Shown here: positions 30,576 to 39,053 of the stretch, in pieces | Position numbering within the stretch: the stretch's first letter is position 1 | How the letters are laid out: the number at the start of each line of letters is the position of its first letter | Assembly (NCBI RefSeq): GCF_000282495.1 | Contig: NZ_AKJE01000028.1 | Span: 1-64,000, forward strand | Source: Pseudomonas sp. GM79 | GTDB lineage: Bacteria > Pseudomonadota > Gammaproteobacteria > Pseudomonadales > Pseudomonadaceae | Length of the DNA: 64,000 nt | Direction: 5' to 3' | Position numbers and translations under genes: made by a program | The notes under the pieces: model-generated | The model's input: only the letters and a program-made list of their open reading frames with translations | Databases searched by the model: none | Told to the model about the DNA's origin: nothing

Positions 30576-31529
30576 TTAGCTCAGAATCCGAATGGGCTCC
30601 TCTGCCGCCCAAGCCTGAATGTCCTCAATCATCTGCGAAAAGAACAGTTGGTAATTCTGCCGGCTGACATACCCGACATGAGGCGTGGCCAGCACATTGT
30701 CCAGCGTTCTGAAAGGATGATGGCAGGGCAAAGGCTCGTGCTCGAATACGTCGAGCGCCGCGCCCGCCAAGCGTTTTTTCTGAAGTGCCTTGATCAGCGC
30801 CGACTCATCGACAATCGGCCCGCGGGCGGTGTTGATCAGCCATGCCGTGGGTTTCATCCAGTCCAGTGCCTGAGCGTCCACCAGCCCTCGGCTGCGCTCG
30901 CTGAGCACCAGATGGACCGACAGCACATCGGCCTGCTCGAACAGTTCCTGCTTGCTGACATAGGTGACTTCGACTTCGGCAGCTCGTTCGGCGGTCAGGT
31001 TTTCGCTCCAGGCAATCACCCGCATGCCGAACACCTGCCCGAACCGGGCTACCCGTTGACCAATGCTGCCCAGACCGAGGATCGCCAAGGTCTTGCCCTG
31101 CAGGTCGCCGCCCAACCCTTGTTGCCACTGACCGGCGCGCAAGGCGTTGGCTTCGCCCACCAGGTTGCGTGTTGCGGCCATGATCAGCGCCCAGGTCAGT
31201 TCGGGGGCGGCGTGTTTGTAGCTGTCGGTGCCGCACACCTGAATGCCCAGCGCGGTGGCGGCTTTCAGGTCCAGGGCAGCGTTGCGCATGCCGCCGGTAA
31301 CCAGCAGTTTGAGTGTGGGCAAGCGGCGCAGCAGGTCTTCGTCGAACCGGGTGCGCTCGCGCATCACGCAGATCACCTCGAATGCGCCGAGCCGTTCGGC
31401 CAGGGTTTCGTTGTCGGCCGGGTAGTCATGGATAAAACTCACCTGGCCAATGCTGTCCAGCACCGACCAGTCCACCACATCGCGAGCCACGTCCTGCCAG
31501 TCATCGATCACCGCAATCTGCACCGCCAT
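30576..31529 (-). CDS. D-2-hydroxyacid dehydrogenase family protein
   Basis: A 317-aa NAD-dependent dehydrogenase. The substrate-binding half comes first. The Rossmann motif GLGSIGQR is near residue 150, the catalytic Arg is in NTARGPIVDE, the Glu is in VFEHEPLP, and the His is in TPHVGYVS, so the Arg-Glu-His triad is complete. Family members reduce 2-ketoacids or oxidise D-2-hydroxyacids such as D-3-phosphoglycerate, glycerate or hydroxypyruvate; the substrate here is not clear. ATG 31529 has GTAAGG upstream. It starts 13 bases after the stop of the alpha/beta hydrolase gene, so the two probably form an operon. Confidence 0.9.
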   Translation of the reverse strand: MAVQIAVIDDWQDVARDVVDWSVLDSIGQVSFIHDYPADNETLAERLGAFEVICVMRERTRFDEDLLRRLPTLKLLVTGGMRNAALDLKAATALGIQVCGTDSYKHAAPELTWALIMAATRNLVGEANALRAGQWQQGLGGDLQGKTLAILGLGSIGQRVARFGQVFGMRVIAWSENLTAERAAEVEVTYVSKQELFEQADVLSVHLVLSERSRGLVDAQALDWMKPTAWLINTARGPIVDESALIKALQKKRLAGAALDVFEHEPLPCHHPFRTLDNVLATPHVGYVSRQNYQLFFSQMIEDIQAWAAEEPIRILS

Positions 31530-31542
31530 CAGCCTTACCTCA

Positions 31543-32580
31543 TCAACGAACGGGATTGGTTTTGTTTAGCCAGTCGAGTAATGCCTGATGGAATTTGGCC
31601 GGTTCCTCCATCTGCGGCGCGTGGCCCATGCCGGGGAATTCGATCAGCGTCGACCGGGGAATCAGTTCCGCCACTTGCTTGCCGAGTACGTCGTAATGAC
31701 CGATTTTCGCCTTGACCTCGGGCGGTGCGATGTTCTTGTTGATGGCCGTGGTGTCGCGGGTGCCAATCAGCAGCAGGGTCGGCACTTTCAGGTCCTTGAA
31801 CTCGTAGTACACCGGTTGGGTGAAGATCATGTCGTAAATCAGCGCCGAGTTCCAAGCCACCGCTGTTTTGCCTGGCCCTTTTGCCAGGCCCGCGTACATG
31901 TTCACCCAACGATCAAACTCCGGCTTCCAGCGGCCATCGTAATAGGTGTTGCGTTGGTAGTCGTGGATGCCTTGTGCCGTGACTTTCAGCTCGCGCTCAT
32001 ACCATTGATCAACCGTGAGATAGGGCACGCCAAGGGCCTTCCAGTCTTCCAGGCCGATTGGATTGACCAGGGCCAACTGTTCGACTTGATCGGGGTATTG
32101 CAACGCATAGCGGGTGGCGAGCATGCCGCCGGTGGAGTGGCCGAGCAGGGTGGCTTTCTGGATGCCCAGGGTTTTGAGCAGTTGCTGGGTGTTGGCTGCC
32201 AGTTGCTGGAAAGTGTATTGATAGTGGTCCGGTTTGCTGGAGGTGCAAAAGCCGATCTGGTCCGGCGCGATGACCCGGTAACCGGCCTCGCTCAGCGCCT
32301 TGATCGAGCTGTCCCAGGTCGCGCCGCAGAAGTTTTTGCCGTGCATCAGCACCACGCTGCGTCCATTGACCTTGCCTTGGGCGGCAACGTCCATGTAACC
32401 CATCTGCAGGGGTTTGCCTTGGGACTCAAAGTCGTAGTACTTGACCGTGTAGGGGTAATCGAAGCCCTGAAGTTGCGGGCCGTATTCTGGCGTTTCGGCC
32501 TGGTTCTGGGCGTGAGCGAGAACGGGCAGAGCCGCTGTCAGCAGCAGGCCGGGTAACCAGCGGGAGAGGATGGGCGACAT
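31543..32580 (-). CDS. exported alpha/beta hydrolase
   Basis: A 345-aa protein. A typical Sec signal peptide opens it (MSPILSRW, hydrophobic core, cleavage near AHAQ), so it is periplasmic or secreted. The alpha/beta hydrolase core shows VVLMHGKNFCG (oxyanion HG), the nucleophile elbow LGHSTGGM with Ser, an acidic residue after LLLIGTRD and the final His in FPGMGHAPQ. All catalytic elements are present. ATG 32580 has GGAG nine bases upstream. The substrate is unknown; ester or lactone hydrolysis is likely. It is the first gene of a probable two-gene operon with the hydroxyacid dehydrogenase. Confidence 0.88.
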   Translation of the reverse strand: MSPILSRWLPGLLLTAALPVLAHAQNQAETPEYGPQLQGFDYPYTVKYYDFESQGKPLQMGYMDVAAQGKVNGRSVVLMHGKNFCGATWDSSIKALSEAGYRVIAPDQIGFCTSSKPDHYQYTFQQLAANTQQLLKTLGIQKATLLGHSTGGMLATRYALQYPDQVEQLALVNPIGLEDWKALGVPYLTVDQWYERELKVTAQGIHDYQRNTYYDGRWKPEFDRWVNMYAGLAKGPGKTAVAWNSALIYDMIFTQPVYYEFKDLKVPTLLLIGTRDTTAINKNIAPPEVKAKIGHYDVLGKQVAELIPRSTLIEFPGMGHAPQMEEPAKFHQALLDWLNKTNPVR

Positions 32581-32676
32581 GGGTAAAGCTCCACAGGAAA
32601 TCCGCCGATGCTGGACTGGCATGATTAGGGTGACATTAAACATTAGGTCATGGCCGCAATGCCGAGCGAAATCCAT

Positions 32677-32764
32677 GTGGGAGCGGGCTTGCTCGCGAAG
32701 GTGGTGTGCCAGACAACATTAATGTCGACTGACACTCCCTCTTCGCGAGCAAGCCCGCTCCCAC
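32677..32764. repeat. REP palindrome pair, type 2
   Basis: Inverted gtgggagcgggcttgctcgc units lie between the hydrolase start and the YqaA-like gene stop. Confidence 0.86.
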
Positions 32765-32793
32765 AGGTTCCGCGCCGCCACCGCCATGACCAT

Positions 32794-33228
32794 TCAACCC
32801 ATCCACCCCAGCGTAGCCACGGCCAACACACCATAGCGGGCGCCCTTGGCGAGTGTCACGATCACCAGGAAACGCCCCAACGGTTCGCGCATGACGCCAG
32901 CCACCAGCGTCAGTGGATCGCCGATGATGGGCACCCAACTGAGTAACAATGACCAATGGCCATAACGCTGGTAGTGCTTTTGGGCTTGCTCGAGATGGCG
33001 AGGGCTGACCGGAAACCAGCGCCGCTCGCGAAACCGCTCGATGCCGCGCCCTAGCCACCAGTTCAGCAGCGAGCCCAGCACATTGCCCAGCGTTGCGACT
33101 GCCAACAACGACCAGAGCCAATCCTGATTGCTGAGCAACAACCCCACCAGCACTGCTTCGGATTGCAGTGGCAGCAGCGTCGCGGCACCGAACGCCGCGA
33201 GAAACAGCCCGATGTAGGCGCCGAACAT
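32794..33228 (-). CDS. YqaA/DedA-like small membrane protein
   Basis: A 144-aa protein with about four hydrophobic segments and the DedA/SNARE-associated signature (FGAATLLPLQSE near residue 14, WVPIIGDPLTLVAGVMR near residue 99). DedA proteins are membrane transporters or flippases; the YqaA subgroup is short and uncharacterised. The ATG at 33228 shares its first base with the stop of the DUF411 gene (TGATG), so translation is coupled. A TTG one codon upstream is also possible. Confidence 0.86.
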   Translation of the reverse strand: MFGAYIGLFLAAFGAATLLPLQSEAVLVGLLLSNQDWLWSLLAVATLGNVLGSLLNWWLGRGIERFRERRWFPVSPRHLEQAQKHYQRYGHWSLLLSWVPIIGDPLTLVAGVMREPLGRFLVIVTLAKGARYGVLAVATLGWMG

Positions 33229-33674
33229 CAATGGGCGGGGTAGTCCGCCACCACCACGTCAGTGCCGTCCTTTTTCAAACCGATCACTTGATAGGCATCG
33301 CTCATGCCGTCCATTTCCATGCCGGGCGAGCCCATGGGCATGCCGGGTGCGGCAACCCCCAACAAATCGTCACGCTTGCTCAAGGCCAGTACTTGATCGG
33401 CCGGCACGTGGCCTTCGACGAATTTGCCGTTGATAAGGCCGGTGTGACACGACGCGAGGCGAGGTGGCACACCGTGTTGTTGCTTGAATTGGCTCATGTC
33501 GGCTTCAACATGGTCTGCGACCTTGAAACCGTTGGCTTCCAGATGGCTGACCCATTTTTTGCAGCAACCGCAGTTGGCATCGCGATGAACTTCGATGGGA
33601 ATCAGCTCAGCAGCCTGGGCCAGGGAAGAGATGAAAAGGGCGCTCAGGGCGGCCAGACGCAGGTGGGTTCGCAT
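33228..33674 (-). CDS. DUF411 family exported metal-binding protein
   Basis: A 148-aa protein with a signal peptide (MRTHLRLAALSALF, cleavage after AQA). A DUF411 domain carries the cysteine motif NCGCCKKW, a further SCHTG and a Met-rich GMPMGSPGMEMDGM stretch. Such Cys/Met patterns fit periplasmic copper or silver handling, and DUF411 proteins often occur in copper-resistance regions. It is translationally coupled to the downstream YqaA-like gene. No other copper gene is seen close by, so the metal role is inferred from family and composition. Confidence 0.87.
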   Translation of the reverse strand: MRTHLRLAALSALFISSLAQAAELIPIEVHRDANCGCCKKWVSHLEANGFKVADHVEADMSQFKQQHGVPPRLASCHTGLINGKFVEGHVPADQVLALSKRDDLLGVAAPGMPMGSPGMEMDGMSDAYQVIGLKKDGTDVVVADYPAH

Positions 33675-34056
33675 GGGGATCTCGTCTCGGGTTGTGGCCA
33701 AAAAGATGCATTTTGACCCGTTTACCCAACAAAGAGACAGTGGATTGTTTCGAAGTAATACAGCGTTGGGTAAACCCCCTCGCCACAGGGGGACATGCCA
33801 ACCTGTTGCGATCAACGCACCTTGAGCGCCAGCAAGTTGGTTTGCCCGGCACGCACAAATAACTAACCAAGGTGTACATGAGCTTGATTAGTGATATTCG
33901 CCAATATCGAAAGATCATGTAGATCAATGAAACAAGACGCTTTCTGGTATGTACCGTAAATGTATGAGAATTGTAAAAAATTGAAATATTTGTTGGTGAC
34001 GTTAGAGCACACATCGATACTCGCCCGCACCTATCTCGGTTAAACAAGGAACTTTT
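33675..34056. other. AT-rich intergenic region upstream of the orphan 176-aa gene
   Basis: This 382-bp stretch is clearly more AT-rich than the surroundings, especially 33840-34010. It contains half of a type-1 REP-like unit near 33777 (ccctcgccacaggggg) and a short perfect palindrome gatattcgccaatatc at 33893-33908 that could bind a regulator. No gene is seen. Confidence 0.5.
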
Positions 34057-34131
34057 ATGGTCGCCTCACAAGGACGTCTGTGTGTTTTGGATGATCGGCA
34101 TCCCGTCACGCAGTCGGGAGCCCGGTCATGA
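34057..34131 (+). CDS. 24-codon small ORF coupled to the next gene
   Basis: ATG 34057 is preceded by AAGGA with a six-base spacing, a good ribosome-binding site. The ORF runs 24 codons (beginning MVASQGRL) and its TGA overlaps the ATG of the following gene (ATGA). This suggests a leader peptide or a translational coupler. Its peptide is not recognised, and the downstream gene also has its own GGGAG site. Confidence 0.4.
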   Translation: MVASQGRLCVLDDRHPVTQSGARS

Positions 34132-34658
34132 CAATCGGCTATACAGGCGCGTGGACGAGCAAGGCAGGTTTACTGGTCAAGGATACCGGCAGCGGCAAGC
34201 CTGTTACCCACAGCGCCAGGGTCAAGCAGATGCTGGCATTGGTGGGAAGTAATCCCAATGCGCTGAATACGGCGAAAATGGATGAACAGAAACTGCACAG
34301 GAACATCAAGGGCTTCGATCCGGAAAATGTATCCGCCAAGCAACTGGGCAATCTCAGTGCCTTCTTGAGAGGCAAAGGCCTGATTTCCGATATTACTTCG
34401 ATGACCTTGCTTAATGCCGGTGACAAGTTTGATCGTTTTGGCGTACAGAAAGACCCGGATGCAAAGTTCAATGCGCTGGAGTATTTCGCCACGCAACTGG
34501 ACACCATTCAGAACAACAGTATCAAGGGTGACAAGTACGCCGTTGGCCTGATCCCTGAATACAAGACGGCGATCTACGTACTGCAGAACTTGCAAGCTTA
34601 CGGCAAGGGCAACGGTACGACGGTTCCTAATGACAAGGGCGTTAACGCCAAGGCGTGA
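34128..34658 (+). CDS. uncharacterised 176-aa protein
   Basis: I do not recognise this protein. It is soluble, moderately basic, and has no signal peptide, transmembrane segment or cysteine. The N-terminus is polar and Gly/Ser/Thr-rich (MTIGYTGAWTSKAGLLV). The central part has helices around KQLGNLSAFLRGKG, and the C-terminus ends in a Gly/Asn-rich tail. A polar N-terminus would be compatible with a type III effector or with a cytosolic protein, but nothing decides it. GGGAG lies seven bases before the ATG. Base composition is lower in GC than the neighbours, and it follows an AT-rich intergenic region, suggesting recent acquisition. Confidence 0.72.
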   Translation: MTIGYTGAWTSKAGLLVKDTGSGKPVTHSARVKQMLALVGSNPNALNTAKMDEQKLHRNIKGFDPENVSAKQLGNLSAFLRGKGLISDITSMTLLNAGDKFDRFGVQKDPDAKFNALEYFATQLDTIQNNSIKGDKYAVGLIPEYKTAIYVLQNLQAYGKGNGTTVPNDKGVNAKA

Positions 34659-34672
34659 TGTCTGGCAGCGCT

Positions 34673-34700
34673 GGCCCGCTCGAACCATCGAACGGGCCGG
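34673..34700 (+). terminator. possible hairpin terminator after the 176-aa gene
   Basis: ggcccgctcga and tcgaacgggcc form an 11-bp stem with one mismatch and a four-base loop, between two convergent genes. There is no T-run, so termination is uncertain. Confidence 0.35.
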
Positions 34701-34707
34701 GCACCTG

Positions 34708-35703
34708 TTATCGGTCAAGCAACTTCATGACTTCTTCCGGATAACGCAGCCCTGCCGTGGCATTGGCCGGGAATATCGCTTCCAGGGCCTGCAACTCTTC
34801 GCGGCTCAGCTTCACGTCCAGCGCGGCCACATTTTCTTCCAGGTATTTACGCTGTTTGGTGCCTGGAATCGGGATCAGGTAATCCCCTTGGGCCAAGACC
34901 CACGCCAACGCCAGTTGTCCCGCCGTCACACCTTTGTCGGTGGCCAGGGTCTGCACTTGCTGCACCAGCAACAGGTTTTTAGCGAAGTTTTCCCCTTGAA
35001 AGCGTGGACTGAAGCGACGGTAGTCATCGGCCGCGAAATCATCCGGGCTTTTCAGTGCACCGGTCAAAAAGCCCCGGCCCAACGGACTGTAAGGCACAAA
35101 AGCAACACCCAGACGCTGGCAAGCTGCCAGGCAGCCGTTCTCCTCTTGGTCGCGGCTCCATAGCGAGTATTCACTTTGCAGTGCGCTGATCGGGTGAACC
35201 GTGTTCGCTCGCTCCAGCGTGGTGACCGATGCTTCACTCAATCCCAGGTAACGCACCTTGCCGGCCTTCACCAGTTCTGCCATGGCGCCGACGGTTTCCT
35301 CGATGGCCACCTGCGGATCGATGCGGTGCTGGTAATACAAATCCAGGGTCTCCACACCCAGACGTTTGAGGGTGCCGTCGATAGATTTGTGTATGTATTC
35401 CGGTCGACCGTTGACGCCCCGTGCACCGGGGGAGGATGGGTCACGGACAATGCCGAATTTGCTGGCGAGAAACACCTGGTCACGCTTGCCGGCAATGGCC
35501 TTGCCAATCAGTTCTTCATTGGTATGTGGGCCGTACATGTCTGCCGTGTCGAGCAGGTTGATTCCCAGTTCCAGCGCGCGGTGCAAAGTGGCCGTGGCTT
35601 CGCGGGTGTTTACGCCGGTGGTGTAGAAATCGGTCATGCCCATGCAGCCCAGACCGATCGCGCTCACCTGCGGACCGTTTTTGCCCAGTTGACGTGTTTG
35701 CAT
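34708..35703 (-). CDS. aldo/keto reductase
   Basis: A 331-aa AKR of the type that resembles AKR11/YajO-like proteins. The catalytic Asp and Tyr are in [16 protein letters not shown], the Lys is in LASKFG, and the His is in YYQHRID. The C-terminal NADPH-binding region is [20 protein letters not shown] lies nine bases before ATG 35703. It is divergent from a LysR-type gene over a 118-bp gap, so the LysR protein probably controls it in response to an aldehyde or electrophile. The substrate is unknown. Confidence 0.93.
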   Translation of the reverse strand: MQTRQLGKNGPQVSAIGLGCMGMTDFYTTGVNTREATATLHRALELGINLLDTADMYGPHTNEELIGKAIAGKRDQVFLASKFGIVRDPSSPGARGVNGRPEYIHKSIDGTLKRLGVETLDLYYQHRIDPQVAIEETVGAMAELVKAGKVRYLGLSEASVTTLERANTVHPISALQSEYSLWSRDQEENGCLAACQRLGVAFVPYSPLGRGFLTGALKSPDDFAADDYRRFSPRFQGENFAKNLLLVQQVQTLATDKGVTAGQLALAWVLAQGDYLIPIPGTKQRKYLEENVAALDVKLSREELQALEAIFPANATAGLRYPEEVMKLLDR

Positions 35704-35821
35704 GAAATCAGCTCCCTGTGAATTGAAATCCTATTGTTAACCTCGACAGAAACAAGATAAACCGGCTAAAACTGCTATCACTATTTGTAATTTCTAAATA
35801 ATCAGCCGGTAAGCCAAAGCA

Positions 35822-36748
35822 ATGGACCGTTTCAACGCCATGCGCGTATTCACCCGAATCGTCGAACTGGGCGGCTTCGCCAAAGCGGCAGACAGCCTGC
35901 AATTGCCCCGGGCTTCGGTGACCATTCTGATCAAGCAACTTGAGGCTCATCTGGGTGTGCAACTGCTGCAACGCACCACCCGGCAGATCAGCCTGACGCT
36001 CGATGGCGCCGCCTATTACCCACGTTGCGTGCGGCTGCTGGCGGATCTGGAGGAGACCGAAGCGGTGTTTTCCGCTGCTCGCCAAAACCCCAAAGGTCTG
36101 CTGCGAGTGGATATGCCTGCGGGAGTGGGACGTTTGATCGTGATTCCGGCATTGCCGCAATTCACTGACCGGTATCCCTTGATCGAACTGGAAATCGGGT
36201 TGAATGACCGGCCAGTGGATCTGATCCGCGAAGGTGTCGATTGCGTGTTGCGGGGTGGCTCGGCCCTGGACGATTCTCTGGTGGCAAGGCCGCTGGTCAT
36301 GATGGACCAGGTCACCTGCGCGAGCCCGCAATATTTGCAACGTCACGGAACGCCTCAGTGTCTGGTCGATCTCGACGGCCACCAGATGGTGGAGTATTTC
36401 TCCAGCAGCACCAGCAAGCGTTACGGGCTGGAGTTTGTGGTTGATGGTCAGGTGCAGCCGATCGATCTGCCCAAACAGGTTTCAGTCAACAGCGCCGATG
36501 GATATCTCGCCGCTTGCGAAGCGGGCTATGGTCTGGTCCAGACCCCGTATTATCACGTCGCACGACAACTGGACGAAGGCCGTTTGTGTGAAGTGCTAAA
36601 GGCAGTGCCGCCACCGGCGTTTCCGTTGACGGCGCTCTATCCACCGCACCGCCAGTTGTCTCGACGGGTGAGGGTGTTTGTCGATTGGCTGGTGGAGCTT
36701 TGCGCGCAGCCGAGCTGTGACTTTTATAGAAAACACTCAAGCGGCTGA
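35822..36748 (+). CDS. LysR family transcriptional regulator
   Basis: A 308-aa regulator starting MDRFNAMRVFTRIVELGGFAKAADSL with the winged HTH in residues about 5-62 and a substrate-binding domain after residue 90. It belongs to the AaeR/DsdC-like group that opens with MDR(F/L). It is divergent from the aldo/keto reductase gene, which is its likely target. Its 3' end overlaps the convergent acyltransferase gene by 12 bases. No strong ribosome-binding site precedes the ATG. Confidence 0.93.
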   Translation: MDRFNAMRVFTRIVELGGFAKAADSLQLPRASVTILIKQLEAHLGVQLLQRTTRQISLTLDGAAYYPRCVRLLADLEETEAVFSAARQNPKGLLRVDMPAGVGRLIVIPALPQFTDRYPLIELEIGLNDRPVDLIREGVDCVLRGGSALDDSLVARPLVMMDQVTCASPQYLQRHGTPQCLVDLDGHQMVEYFSSSTSKRYGLEFVVDGQVQPIDLPKQVSVNSADGYLAACEAGYGLVQTPYYHVARQLDEGRLCEVLKAVPPPAFPLTALYPPHRQLSRRVRVFVDWLVELCAQPSCDFYRKHSSG

Positions 36749-37699
36749 GCGGGAACCGATACGGGCGTCGACGTACCGGTGAGTTCTCGTGGCATTTGCG
36801 TTTTGCTGTAAGTCGTCATGCAATCGTTGCATGTGCGCGCAGTGCAGGTTGAGGGATCGAGACTGGACGCCTCGATGAAACAGGGCGAACCAGCCATTAT
36901 CATCTGGCGTGGGCATCAAGCCGGTGAAGGCGAAGCCCAGCGCCGAAAAACTCAGCATGTCCCGGGCAAAGTGCCGGGACAGTTCCAGCCGTGCCGAGAT
37001 CAGCCAGTGCTGGGGTAATTGGCTGATCTGCTCAAGCAAACGTCTGTTCAAACGCTGAATGACAATGTCGAACCGATGCTGATGTTGTTTGATTTGCAGC
37101 GGCATCGCGGGTTGTGACGCCTTGTCCTGGCAGGCTCCGAACACCGAGCACAGGTGCTGCATGAATGCTCGGCAGCTTTCAGGCCAGGGGATGTCGGGGA
37201 GCGGGCGCGTGTGTCCTTCGATCATGTGACTGCCCATCACGATGGTTTCCGGGAGCGATTCACCGAATGGCGAAGGGACGTAATCGGGAAGCAGTCCAGT
37301 GCTGTGAAAACCGATATTCTCTGCCATGCGTTGAGTGTAGGGATGGTGGGTCACTTGCTTGATCGATACGCTCCGGATCCCCAGAGAACCCGACAACATC
37401 AATAACTCTCGGCCCAGGCGCGTCGCGATATGCTGCCCCTGGGCGACGGGATGCACCACGCTGAGGGCCAGTTCTGCGGTATTCGAAGGCGAGTCGCGGC
37501 ACAGCGCGGCATGCCCGAGCACCCGCGCGTCATCCACGGCCAGCATGGATTGCCAACGGCCTTCGGCGTTGTGCTGATCGATCATGTCCGGCAGGTAAAT
37601 ATCCGGCTGAGCGTAAAGATCGCCGTAGACCTCTCGAAACAACCGGCTCACGGCATCTGCGTCGCAAGGACGGTAGGGGCGAAATATCAACCGGGTCAT
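36737..37699 (-). CDS. GNAT family acyltransferase, two-part, last gene of the LuxE/LuxC-like cluster
   Basis: A 320-aa protein. Residues 1-160 form a GNAT domain: FRPYRPCDADAVSRLFREVYG opens it, the acceptor beta strand is ELALSVVHP, and the CoA-binding turn is VAQGQHIATRLGREL. Residues about 190-310 form a second region (LSFSALGFAFTGLMP, GWFALFHRG) that looks like a degenerate second GNAT half. ATG 37699 overlaps the stop of the upstream AMP-ligase gene by four bases and has AGGAG upstream, so it belongs to the same operon. It probably N-acylates the cluster's product or a protein; the substrate is unknown. Confidence 0.82.
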   Translation of the reverse strand: MTRLIFRPYRPCDADAVSRLFREVYGDLYAQPDIYLPDMIDQHNAEGRWQSMLAVDDARVLGHAALCRDSPSNTAELALSVVHPVAQGQHIATRLGRELLMLSGSLGIRSVSIKQVTHHPYTQRMAENIGFHSTGLLPDYVPSPFGESLPETIVMGSHMIEGHTRPLPDIPWPESCRAFMQHLCSVFGACQDKASQPAMPLQIKQHQHRFDIVIQRLNRRLLEQISQLPQHWLISARLELSRHFARDMLSFSALGFAFTGLMPTPDDNGWFALFHRGVQSRSLNLHCAHMQRLHDDLQQNANATRTHRYVDARIGSRSAA

Positions 37700-38988
37700 T
37701 GCGCGGGCTCCTGCGAGCAAACGTCATACACTCGCAAATCCCGCACTCGCAATTGTTTGCCCGAGCGAGGGTGAAGCTGCAGGTCTGTGGCTGCGCAGGA
37801 AAGTACTCGAAACTCCAGCAGACCCTCGCGGCTCAGGTCGTCGATGGCAGGGTAGTGGGCAAGCAAAGCTTCACGCAATGCGCGGAGTACCGGCTCGACG
37901 GTTTGTGACTGAGGTTCGGGCACCCACTTCACGCTCAACAGATCCTTGGGGCCGGTCTGTTCGATCAGCAATTGCCATTGCTCGCTGTGCGCTACGCGCT
38001 GAATGATCTCGTGTATTTCTTCGGTAAACAGCGACAGCACGCCGACTCGTACCCGCTGACTGTGGGCGCTACGCCCCTTGAGGGCGAATTTACGCCTCGG
38101 GGTTGCGGTTGGTTCACGCCAACATGCACGGTCGCCCACCGGGTAACGCAGCAGCGGCATGAGCCGGCGTGTCAGATTGGTCTGCACTAGCATCCCGATA
38201 CGATCGCATTCTTCAATCACTTCACCGGTGTGTTCATCGATGATTTGCAGCAAGGTTTGCTGTTCGAATACCCGATGCTCGCCCAATGCGCAGTCGCGAG
38301 TGCTGGCCCCTATGAGCCCGGCGTCTACGCTGGCGTAGCCGATAGAGGCAATACGGGCGTTGGGGAATACTTCATCGAGGATTGCCAACTGCGGGGCAAA
38401 CAGGCTTTCGCCGCCATACAGCAGCGTCTCGACCCCGCACAGCACACGCCGATGCTGCGTCAGGTAGGCGGCGAATCGAAGTAACTGTGCGGGCACCCCG
38501 GCCAGAACATTGATTCGGTGTCGTGCGATCGCATCCGCCAGTACGTCCGGTTCGATGTCTCCGGTAAACGGAAACTCACAGATGGATCGTCCGACATGGG
38601 CCAGGGAATCGTGGACAAACAGAAAACTGGCGTAGAGATCCCCTGAAAAGAACAGATTGGCGACGCGGTCGCCATTGTTCAATTGAGAAGAGAGACTGTT
38701 TCCGAATGTACTGACCAGTGTTTGCCATTCCTCGTAGGAGTAAACCGCAAGTTTTCCCTGGCTGGTCGAACCTCCGGTTTTAAACACCAACGCATCATCA
38801 ACATTTCCCGTCAAGACCGGCCAATGATTCAGATCATTGCTGCCGGTCCAATAGTTGGTCACATTGGTTAACGGTAAATCTTTTAAAGTAATACCTGTGG
38901 TGGGTAAATGTTTCAGATGCGCGCTGTAGTAGTTTGAGTGTTGTCGTACAAAAGACACGAGTTGTTCGAGCGAATGAATTGATTTCAC
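37696..38988 (-). CDS. PaaK-like AMP-dependent acyl ligase
   Basis: A 430-aa member of the phenylacetate-CoA-ligase-like adenylating family. The ATP P-loop is FKTGGSTSQGK (residues 69-79), the YGATE-equivalent reads YASVDAG (218-224), and RYPVGDRACW (281-290) is the ribose-binding region. The segment NLFFSGDLYASF (111-122) is closely matched by NLFYGGNLYGGF in the ligase half of the next gene upstream, so the two are paralogues. Start is GTG 38988 (weak AGAGA site). The N-terminal coding region is notably AT-rich. It activates a carboxylic acid as acyl-AMP; the acid and acceptor are unknown. Confidence 0.8.
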   Translation of the reverse strand: MKSIHSLEQLVSFVRQHSNYYSAHLKHLPTTGITLKDLPLTNVTNYWTGSNDLNHWPVLTGNVDDALVFKTGGSTSQGKLAVYSYEEWQTLVSTFGNSLSSQLNNGDRVANLFFSGDLYASFLFVHDSLAHVGRSICEFPFTGDIEPDVLADAIARHRINVLAGVPAQLLRFAAYLTQHRRVLCGVETLLYGGESLFAPQLAILDEVFPNARIASIGYASVDAGLIGASTRDCALGEHRVFEQQTLLQIIDEHTGEVIEECDRIGMLVQTNLTRRLMPLLRYPVGDRACWREPTATPRRKFALKGRSAHSQRVRVGVLSLFTEEIHEIIQRVAHSEQWQLLIEQTGPKDLLSVKWVPEPQSQTVEPVLRALREALLAHYPAIDDLSREGLLEFRVLSCAATDLQLHPRSGKQLRVRDLRVYDVCSQEPAQ

Positions 38989-39053
38989 TGGATTCTCTTT
39001 TCTAATCAGGCGTTTTGGTTTGAAAAAAACACGGTCGTTGAAACGTTCTGTTT

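Noticed and set aside
34128..34658. Orphan 176-aa protein as a type III effector or harpin
   Set aside because: There is no hrp box, chaperone gene or secretion cluster nearby. A polar N-terminus alone is not enough, so it was left as unknown.
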